Shown here: in pieces, positions 8,501 through 12,267 of the stretch
Position numbering within the stretch: position 1 is the stretch's first letter
How the letters are laid out: each line of letters starts with the position of its first letter
Assembly: GCA_029287335.1 (NCBI GenBank)
Contig: JARFRI010000389.1
Coordinates: forward strand, 1 to 12,267
Direction: 5' to 3'
DNA: 12,267 nucleotides
DNA from: Phycisphaera sp.
Lineage (GTDB): Bacteria; Planctomycetota; Phycisphaerae; Phycisphaerales; Phycisphaeraceae
Position numbers and translations under genes: made by a program
Notes under the pieces: model-generated
The model's database searches: none
Told to the model about the DNA's origin: nothing
Seen by the model: only the letters and a program-made list of their open reading frames with translations

Positions 8501-8755
8501 GGTCGCTCGGGCCAACAGGTCGCTGGCGACAAACTCCTTGAGCGAGACGTCCAGCGCGAGCTTGGCGATCGGGTCCTCTGGCGGGTCCGTCTCGCTGAAG
8601 CGCTGTAGCAGATCAGACATCCCCTGCTCGCGCAGGCCTTGGATGTACTGATCGTCACCATTGCGCAGCGCTTCGATCTGCGCGGCAGCGGGCAATGCAC
8701 CACCAAGCGGGAGCAAAAAGAGCAGCCGGGTCAGCCAGGGGTTTGCTTTAAACAT
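5582..8755 (-). CDS. Large secreted helical-repeat (TPR-like) protein of the Exb motor cluster
   Basis: A 1057-residue protein I cannot assign to a named family. Residues 1-25 form a signal peptide (Lys/Arg, a hydrophobic run LLFLLPLGGA, cleavage near PAAA/Q), so the mature protein should be periplasmic or outer-membrane associated. The body is almost entirely predicted helix, with TPR-like helix pairs. Examples are ARATQASQAQDYAQANKLF near residue 80, GDLEQAAKVYNGLP in the middle, and LAGRGKEALSIMEPILELFP followed by LLRTGKAHLS near the C-terminus. The last 20 residues are rich in Glu, Ala and Pro. No catalytic motif, lipobox or membrane helix is visible. It begins 90 bases after the second ExbD gene, with a good ribosome site (AGGA, 6-base spacing) preceded by a hairpin. 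The context suggests a scaffold or periplasmic partner of the ExbB/ExbD motor, but this is inference. Confidence 0.85.
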   Translation of the reverse strand: MFKANPWLTRLLFLLPLGGALPAAAQIEALRNGDDQYIQGLREQGMSDLLQRFSETDPPEDPIAKLALDVSLKEFVASDLLARATQASQAQDYAQANKLFVESRETFKQLLAAQRQLIADNPSDERMPIWQTDFAEMLIDRYLPRYFQNVLWHYEFGLPSDEQIEAYESAMIEALTATMDASNRLSELPNRVGGNAGLRGELEEKQIWFKLQDYTSINNPYWLAHAAHGVSILPNDHAYFKAGNIVRGQRADAKGEKDRLRSRVIDECSAALATDERTQLTAKLLSGKTLVWSSNINDIDDGVEVYLEKVISESASTWHGYLATLGKAVGRWNGGELDIAETILEGMGSHQYVQSDPTVVSRLLAADLHFRILTKEAKGDQAKIAQAYEKAYIPLIDGPDARFKQMLFTRWAEAVGDETDPSSLPATVRMGIGEQLTSQGAGLAQAAVAASMQTPPAIPAEAERWRTQINEQIGAAQTLLNRAVKFNTTLVGEEMEAGPLLGRGLFNLGTNQYWLAELEKALNDGKIGWQPYFKVAQTWLSVPVRVPEAEQGEQALTFAVGLLLPVDNVLNKESIREPALRATYKDAFELLNERWPQSQAAHDNRLYAGFHLYEKVGDLEQAAKVYNGLPSTHRDYFQAKRQMVYALHRSYRSQADKLRLMIATKPLNNPPDGLNAQQIIEFNENKLLWQQLHDALKEDITRKRDRIVEEAELVVIDADDEAKNATQPSQRFAAATALGACRVVLAGMEADAGNTDKAMEMLKGFETQYDPMGPYADLAALQASPEGAVATLHGLVQSAQEQRILTLLDAKRTNEMAKQAEVMMEQSPDVAAAVVNGVLQRIRAEIDREKRAIEAAAFNLQKEQAQENIRFFANAAVDLGELLVQWAGKQGFDEKKMAAYQMPLAESLMLAGRGKEALSIMEPILELFPNTFNILLRTGKAHLSVFKQNKKAEHYEAAMGHFSKIVQYYNPRNEKPAPYWEAWLAIFELMDAAGGDPAKSIPKRARMLYNVDENLGGPDFEENFEIIIKRNGGVERLQPAPGVAPVEEPAEEEPAAE

Positions 8756-8769
8756 CGCGCGTCCTGTCT

Positions 8770-8784
8770 CCGCTTATTAAGCGG
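8770..8784 (-). other. Compact inverted repeat just upstream of the ribosome site of the 1057-residue protein
   Basis: CCGCTT-ATT-AAGCGG is a perfect 6-bp inverted repeat with a 3-base loop. It ends four bases before the AGGA ribosome site (8765-8762). An AT-rich stretch containing TAAAAT (8793-8788) lies next to it but has no matching -35 element. A second, imperfect GC-rich inverted repeat (8802-8806 with 8826-8830) precedes it. The pair could adjust translation or mRNA processing between the ExbD gene and this cistron, or bind a dimeric regulator. Confidence 0.4.
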
Positions 8785-8845
8785 TCTATTTTAATGCTAG
8801 CGCCCGCGCGACGAGGCGTCTGCAACGGGCAGGAGTTTCTTCGGA

Positions 8846-9373
8846 TCACGGCGCGAAGCCGACGTTTTCCAGCTCGGCCGACACGCACGCATTAAACACG
8901 TTCACGACGTGCTGCCAGCGGACCACGCCCTGGGGCTTGATCTGCACGATGTCGTCCTTGGCCATCTGTGCGGTCGCCACGCGGTTTTTCATAAAGCCGG
9001 CCAAGTCGGTGGCGTTATTAATGCGCTGGCCATTGACAACGATCGAGTACGTCACGCCGTCGTCGGCGGAGGTCAGGTCGATGTTGATCGGCGGGTCGAG
9101 CTTGTCTTCGGGCCGGTCCTGCGAGGAGTTGCCCGGCATGGTCGCCAGGAGCGTCCCCTCGTCGATCGTGAAGTTCGCGGTGATCACGAAGTAGATCAGC
9201 AGCAGGAAGACGACGTCGATCATCGAGGTCATCTGCAGCTGCATGTCTTCGCCGCCGACGCCCTTCTTCCGCTTCTTGCGGTTCGAGACGTGGTGGACGA
9301 TCTGCTCTTCGGGGACCTCGACCTCGGGGGTCGCAGGCTTGCCGGCGTTCGGGCTGTCGGGGCGTTCGGCCAT
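8846..9373 (-). CDS. ExbD/TolR-type biopolymer transport protein, second copy
   Basis: A 175-residue protein of the ExbD/TolR family, which forms the rotor-like, proton-conducting partner of ExbB/TolQ in the inner membrane. It has one transmembrane helix at about residues 50-66. The essential proton-carrying Asp is residue 53 in QLQMTSMIDVVFLLLIYFVI. The periplasmic C-terminal domain (about 70-175) has the usual alternating strands, with the motif TYSIVVNGQRI and an ending in NVFNACVSAELENVGFAP. The cytoplasmic N-terminus is unusually long (about 48 residues) and has a basic patch RKKRKK after an acidic, Pro-rich segment; ExbD normally has about 10-25 residues there. It follows the first ExbD gene by 34 bases, with GGAAG about 10 bases before the ATG. 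Residue identity with its neighbour is low outside the helix, so the two are not interchangeable copies. Confidence 0.93.
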   Translation of the reverse strand: MAERPDSPNAGKPATPEVEVPEEQIVHHVSNRKKRKKGVGGEDMQLQMTSMIDVVFLLLIYFVITANFTIDEGTLLATMPGNSSQDRPEDKLDPPINIDLTSADDGVTYSIVVNGQRINNATDLAGFMKNRVATAQMAKDDIVQIKPQGVVRWQHVVNVFNACVSAELENVGFAP

Positions 9374-9407
9374 CTCTCTACGGCTTCCAATAACGGGGAG
9401 TCAGTTC

Positions 9408-9959
9408 TTACTTGTCTTTGCCTTGATAGGCAACCAGGTGTACCGGCGTCGCGGCGGCGAGCTCGCCACCCAGCGCCTCGGCCATCGCCAACTGCAGGTT
9501 GGTCATCACCGGCAGGACTTGGGCGTAGTAAACGGCCGCATCCACACGGAGCATGATGTTCGGGGCGACGTTGGGCCCGTCCATGCGCGACCGGATCGCC
9601 GCTTCAAGGAACGTGCGAAAGTCTTCCATCGCGCCGTCTTCGCCCAGCTTCCACTTCTTGTTACCAATCGTGACGAACTCGGCCTGACCGGGGCGTGACA
9701 AGACTTCGCCGACAGACTTGCCCGGGCCTAGATCACCATCGAACTCTGCTTCGGGAACGATGTTGACGGTCACGCGGCGATCACCCTCGGGCGGGTAGAC
9801 GTTGGGGTTATCCAAGTCCGCGAGCTGGATCGGCGGCAACTCGTCGGTGACGATTCGCATCACCAGCATGAAGAAAACGATCAAGAGGAAGACCACGTCG
9901 ATCAACGGCGTGATGTTCAGCTTCGGCTCGACCGCTCCGCGTTTGGTGACTTGTGACAT
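9408..9959 (-). CDS. ExbD/TolR-type biopolymer transport protein, first copy
   Basis: A 183-residue ExbD/TolR family protein with the canonical start EPKLNITPLIDVVFLL. Asp 21 is the membrane-embedded proton carrier, in a single helix at about residues 18-36. Unlike the other ExbD here, its cytoplasmic N-terminus is short. The periplasmic part has an insert-like segment at about 66-112 (DGDLGPGKSVGEVLSRPGQ). It ends with IMLRVDAAVYYAQVLPVM and LQLAMAEALGG, the family's terminal strand-helix pattern. The gene lies 84 bases downstream of the ExbB gene. The ATG at 9959 has no recognisable Shine-Dalgarno sequence; the leader instead contains CCCCTGATTCCTGACCCCTG, so translation may be weak or use another mechanism. 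With ExbB it should form the ion-driven motor, one channel type with two rotor types. Confidence 0.94.
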   Translation of the reverse strand: MSQVTKRGAVEPKLNITPLIDVVFLLIVFFMLVMRIVTDELPPIQLADLDNPNVYPPEGDRRVTVNIVPEAEFDGDLGPGKSVGEVLSRPGQAEFVTIGNKKWKLGEDGAMEDFRTFLEAAIRSRMDGPNVAPNIMLRVDAAVYYAQVLPVMTNLQLAMAEALGGELAAATPVHLVAYQGKDK

Positions 9960-9968
9960 AGCAGGGAC

Positions 9969-10001
9969 CAGGGGTCAGGAATCAGGGGATCAACAATCAA
10001 C
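9969..10001. repeat. Short degenerate direct repeats in the ExbB-ExbD gap
   Basis: CAGGGG occurs at 9969-9974 and 9983-9988, each followed by a TCA-containing segment. A second pair, GATCAAC and AATCAAC, follows at 9989-9995 or so. The stretch lies directly upstream of the first ExbD start, where a ribosome site would be expected, and none is visible. The repeats are short and may be no more than low-complexity DNA. Confidence 0.35.
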
Positions 10002-10011
10002 GATGAACCGC

Positions 10012-10025
10012 CGCGGCTTGCCGCG
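10012..10025 (-). other. GC-rich hairpin just after the ExbB stop codon
   Basis: CGCGGC-TT-GCCGCG is a perfect 6-bp inverted repeat (loop effectively four bases) 19 bases past the ExbB stop codon. There is no T tract after it on the minus strand, so it is not a standard terminator. A hairpin here could stabilise the upstream ExbB message relative to the two ExbD cistrons, which would suit a motor needing more channel than rotor subunits. That role is inference. Confidence 0.4.
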
Positions 10026-10043
10026 CACCGCACATCAATCAAA

Positions 10044-10835
10044 TCACTCGGGCTTGCTTGGCCGCGAGGACGAAGGCGTCGAAGACGAGCTGCTGCTGGA
10101 CTTCTTCTTCTTACCGCTGGGCTTGAAGGGGGTGATCAGTTCTTCGACGATGATCAGTCCCTCGGCACAGTGGGCATCCACCTTGTTACGGATCAGCGAG
10201 TAAGCGGCCAGCGCGGGGATCGCAACGACCAGGCCCCAGAACGTGGTGACCAGCGCGGTGGAGATACCGCCGGCCAGTTCGGTGGGGTCCGCACCGCCGC
10301 CGCCTTCGACGAGTTTCTGGAAGGCGACGATCATGCCGAAGACCGTGCCGAACAGGCCGATCATCGGGGAGATGTTGCCCAGGACGTTGAGGTATTCGAT
10401 GGGGCGGAGCATCTTGACCGCTTCGTTGTCGCCGGCTTCTTCGACCGCGCGTTCCATCGCGGCGTAGCCGTTGGCGGCTTCGCTCAATGCGGCGCTGGCG
10501 ACCTTGCCGAGGTACGACTCTTCTTCTTCCGCGAACTCGATGGCTTCGCGGTACTTCTTCTCGGCGAGCAGCGCTTCGATCTCGTCGCGGGTCTCTTCCG
10601 GGATGACCTGGTTCTTGCGGAACTTGAAGACGAGCATGAGCGAGAAGCCCATGACCACGGCCGACATGAGCAGCAGCAACACGGTGATGAGGTTACCCAG
10701 CATCGGGCTGCTGGTGGACCAGATGAAGGCCTGGAACCAGTTCATGGTCGTGGCGGTTTCTTCTTGAGCCGACGCCATGGCGGGCCAGAGTGCGGCGAGC
10801 AGCGCGGCGGCGGTGAATTTCATTTTCGAAGACAT
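10044..10835 (-). CDS. ExbB/TolQ/MotA family proton-channel protein with signal peptide
   Basis: A 263-residue inner-membrane protein of the MotA/TolQ/ExbB family, which makes the pentameric ion channel around ExbD. Residues 1-23 look like a cleavable signal peptide (MKFTAAALLAALWPAMASA/Q), giving three helices in the mature protein: about 48-71, 153-174 and 188-214. The long cytoplasmic loop between the first two is highly charged (EEIEALL-like, AEKKYREAIEFAEEEE). Family hallmarks are LGNISPMIGLFGTVFGMI and GGISTALVTTFWGLVVAIPALAAY, the conserved Thr- and Gly-rich channel-lining helices. The C-terminus carries a cytoplasmic tail GKKKKSSSSSSSTPSSS. The start is the ATG at 10835, with AGGA 10 bases upstream; an in-frame TTG at 10841 is too close to that site. 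It precedes the two ExbD genes. Confidence 0.95.
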   Translation of the reverse strand: MSSKMKFTAAALLAALWPAMASAQEETATTMNWFQAFIWSTSSPMLGNLITVLLLLMSAVVMGFSLMLVFKFRKNQVIPEETRDEIEALLAEKKYREAIEFAEEEESYLGKVASAALSEAANGYAAMERAVEEAGDNEAVKMLRPIEYLNVLGNISPMIGLFGTVFGMIVAFQKLVEGGGGADPTELAGGISTALVTTFWGLVVAIPALAAYSLIRNKVDAHCAEGLIIVEELITPFKPSGKKKKSSSSSSSTPSSSRPSKPE

Positions 10836-10919
10836 GGTCAAGCGTTCCTGTGGTCGTTGTGCGATTGACGGGGGTTCAGTTTCGATATCGTAACGTCACC
10901 GCCGAAGTTGTGGCGAGTA

Positions 10920-10954
10920 GGCATCGTGCCGGGGGTTGTCGCCGGCATCGTGCC
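10920..10954. repeat. Two 11-bp GGCATCGTGCC repeats upstream of the ExbB gene
   Basis: GGCATCGTGCC occurs identically at 10920-10930 and 10944-10954, 24 bases apart. Each copy is itself an interrupted palindrome (GGCA-TCG-TGCC). Two near-palindromic copies spaced about two helical turns apart, 85 to 120 bases before the ExbB start, resemble a pair of operator sites for a dimeric regulator. No matching promoter is obvious next to them. Confidence 0.45.
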
Positions 10955-10973
10955 AGCGGGTATCGGTGTATTG

Positions 10974-11008
10974 GGCCGGTGAGGGTGGGCTTTGGGCCGG
11001 CCTTTTTT
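10974..11008 (+). terminator. Terminator-like hairpin with T tract, oriented on the plus strand
   Basis: GGCCGG (10974-10979) pairs with CCGGCC (10997-11002) around a 17-base loop, and six T residues follow at 11003-11008 on the plus strand. In that orientation it has the form of an intrinsic terminator. All genes here read the other way, however, so it would act on an antisense transcript heading into the 379-residue protein gene. On the minus strand the hairpin is preceded by A's and is not followed by a T run. The long loop lowers confidence. Confidence 0.4.
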
Positions 11009-11021
11009 GCTTAGGCGGGGG

Positions 11022-12161
11022 TCAGGGCTGGTCTTCCTCTTTGGGAACCTCTTCTCCAATGACTTGGTAGTAGCGTTTTCGGTATTCGGGGTAGTCTTTT
11101 GCCTCGTCCAGGGCGAGGAAGACCTGCTCCAAAAGCCTGTCGTAGATGTCTTCTCGACCGATCTGCTTGTGGATGTAGGCGACCTCGAGCTTGGCCGGTG
11201 CGACGAGCGGGTGGGCTTGGCCGTTGCGATCGAAATGGATCACGATCCGCATAAAAGTCAGGCCCGCATCCTGGTAGAGCTTTTCGTCTTTGGCTTGGTC
11301 GGCGAGCATGAGCTGGGCCAGGCCACGGATGAAGAGTTTCTCGGGCAGGTCGCCGGGGTTACTCAGCCAAGGCTTGATCGCTTCGAGGCTCGCCTTCGCG
11401 TCGCCTTGGGACAGGAGCGTGATCGCGTCCCACTTGCCTTCGGGCTGATTCTTGAGCTCAAGCATCTTCCAGACACCCTGTGGCAAGATGACCTTGGACT
11501 TGGCCTTCGTGTCATTCGCGGCGGTTACCTGCCGACCCGCGGGGTCGTCGATCTCTGGCAGCGGTGCATCCTCACCAACAACTTGGCGGTGGTAGGCACG
11601 CAGCAGTTTTCGGTGCTCGCCCTTGGCGTCTTTTACGACGGCCATGATCTGCTCGCCGATGCGCGTCTTCTGGTTCTCATCCGCCTCCGAGAGCGAAGCG
11701 ACCGGGGCTTTGGACAGGAAGTGTAAATCCGCGCTTTCCGAGGCGAGCTTGGAGTAAACCGCAGCGGCGTCCACCGGCTCGCCACGCTGGTCATAGACCT
11801 GCACCAGGTAAAAACCGGCCAGGTGACGGATCCATTGAACACGAGACCCACCCCAGACGTTTTCGAGCGAACGCTGCGCGGAACGGAGCTCGCCCTTCTT
11901 CATCGCATCGACCCCGGCCTTGAACTCCGGGACACTGTCAATTGAAAGCGTCGCGATCTCGGTGAGATCAACCGCGCGGTCGCCCGCCGCGGTGCGGTAC
12001 TGCAGTTGGCCATCTTTGACGCCGATGAGCGTGACCCCGTCGATCAGCGGGAAGCCCTCGCGTTGCAGCGAGTCGGCGTGGCTGGGCAGTGCGAGCAGCA
12101 CGGCGAGGCAACACGACAAAAGGGCTGCGGGGGTCTGGATCGTCATCAGTTGTTTGAGCAT
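11022..12161 (-). CDS. Secreted protein of unknown function with TPR-like C-terminal half
   Basis: A 379-residue protein I do not recognise as a named family. Residues 1-29 form a signal peptide (LLSCCLAVLLALPSHA/D), so it should be exported. A small beta-rich segment follows (about 37-75, GVTLIGVKDGQLQYRT then AVDLTEIATLSID). The rest is predicted helix, with TPR-like pieces such as FKAGVDAMKKGELRSAQRSLENV and HLAGFYLVQVYDQRGEPVDAAAVYSKL, and a second set near AGLTFMRIVIHF. The C-terminal end is Glu/Lys/Pro-rich. No catalytic motif is visible. It lies directly before the ExbB gene (186-base gap) and after the partial gene at the window edge, in line with a six-gene cluster. The ATG at 12161 has GGAG 10 bases upstream; Met 6 is an alternative start. 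Role as a periplasmic component of the motor is inference. Confidence 0.85.
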   Translation of the reverse strand: MLKQLMTIQTPAALLSCCLAVLLALPSHADSLQREGFPLIDGVTLIGVKDGQLQYRTAAGDRAVDLTEIATLSIDSVPEFKAGVDAMKKGELRSAQRSLENVWGGSRVQWIRHLAGFYLVQVYDQRGEPVDAAAVYSKLASESADLHFLSKAPVASLSEADENQKTRIGEQIMAVVKDAKGEHRKLLRAYHRQVVGEDAPLPEIDDPAGRQVTAANDTKAKSKVILPQGVWKMLELKNQPEGKWDAITLLSQGDAKASLEAIKPWLSNPGDLPEKLFIRGLAQLMLADQAKDEKLYQDAGLTFMRIVIHFDRNGQAHPLVAPAKLEVAYIHKQIGREDIYDRLLEQVFLALDEAKDYPEYRKRYYQVIGEEVPKEEDQP

Positions 12162-12173
12162 GCGTTCAAAGCT

Positions 12174-12193
12174 CCACCCCCGGAGATGGGTGG
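12174..12193 (-). promoter_or_regulatory. Hairpin overlapping the ribosome site of the 379-residue protein gene
   Basis: CCACCC and GGGTGG pair perfectly (6 bp) around an 8-base loop in the 37-base gap between two genes. On the minus strand the second arm runs into AG, so the GGAG ribosome site (10 bases before the ATG) shares its GG with the stem. Folding would hide part of the ribosome site. Ribosomes finishing the upstream gene, whose stop codon is six bases away, could open it, giving translational coupling. Confidence 0.45.
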
Positions 12194-12198
12194 TTGTC

Positions 12199-12267
12199 TT
12201 AGCGAAGGTTCAAGTCACGGGCACCGATGAACTTGTAATTGCCGCCGGTATCGTCGGCGATCAACTG
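12199..12267 (-). CDS. C-terminal end of a gene running out of the window, possibly a VWA-domain protein
   Basis: The last 22 codons of an open frame are present, ending in TAA at 12199-12201. The peptide is QLIADDTGGNYKFIGARDLNLR. The pattern IADDTGGNYKFI resembles the final helix-strand of von Willebrand factor A domains, where a phrase such as LA-x-x-TGG-x-Y often closes the fold. That is the only basis for the guess, and the bulk of the protein lies outside the window. The gap to the next gene is 37 bases, so it is probably cotranscribed with the 379-residue protein and the motor genes. Confidence 0.55.
   Translation of the reverse strand, partial: QLIADDTGGNYKFIGARDLNLR

Noticed and set aside
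5930..8608. Long plus-strand open frames (402 and 389 codons) opposite the 1057-residue gene
   Set aside because: The minus-strand frame is continuous, has a signal peptide and good ribosome site, and reads as a soluble helical protein. The opposite frames have no start signals or recognisable domains.
8788..8793. TAAAAT as a -10 element for the 1057-residue gene
   Set aside because: No -35 element lies at an acceptable distance, and the predicted start would fall inside the adjacent inverted repeat.
8846..10835. ExbB/ExbD genes as part of a Zorya-like anti-phage system
   Set aside because: Zorya pairs a MotA-like protein having a very long cytoplasmic tail with ZorB and with nuclease or helicase genes. 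Here the tail is short, there are two ExbD-type proteins, and the neighbours are secreted proteins, with no nuclease or helicase visible.
10838..11059. 73-codon minus-strand open frame in the gap before ExbB
   Set aside because: It overlaps the end of the 379-residue gene, crosses the hairpin and repeats, has low-complexity Pro/His/Thr content and no ribosome site. It looks like an open stretch of intergenic DNA.
1..12267. Mobile elements, prophage, CRISPR arrays, tRNA or rRNA genes
   Set aside because: I found no transposase or integrase frames, no regular repeat-spacer series and no cloverleaf-like gene in the gaps; all gaps are under about 190 bases.

Overview
The window looks like chromosomal DNA of a GC-rich bacterium, probably a planctomycete and perhaps of the Phycisphaerae. 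This lineage call is inference. It rests on GC-rich codon use, weak Shine-Dalgarno sites, and a TolQ/ExbB-ExbD-ExbD cluster flanked by large secreted repeat-type proteins of no named family. Every gene I can support lies on the minus strand, so transcription runs from high to low coordinates. I see no tRNA, rRNA, insertion sequence, prophage or CRISPR array, and no gene-free stretch longer than about 190 bases.

Region 1 (12267 to 5582, in transcription order) is the most distinctive part. It holds the C-terminal end of a gene that continues outside the window (possibly a von Willebrand A domain protein), a secreted 379-residue protein, an ExbB/TolQ-type channel protein, two different ExbD/TolR-type proteins, and a secreted 1057-residue helical repeat protein. 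Together they resemble a proton-driven inner-membrane motor with large periplasmic partners. The short gaps in this cluster carry hairpins and small repeats that may adjust expression of each gene.

Region 2 (about 5562 to 3118) is a small redox block: an aldo/keto reductase with a good TATAAT promoter and its own terminator-like hairpin, then an Old Yellow Enzyme family flavoprotein. Both have intact catalytic residues, and they may handle reactive carbonyls and electrophilic alkenes.

Region 3 (3084 to 1428) holds two adjacent rhomboid-family intramembrane serine proteases that look like a diverged tandem duplication. Both keep the Ser-His catalytic pair. A perfect 9-bp hairpin sits on the stop codon of the first-transcribed copy.

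Region 4 (1379 to 1) is housekeeping: tgt (queuosine tRNA modification) followed by the start of yajC (Sec translocon accessory), an arrangement common in bacteria, where secD and secF usually follow.
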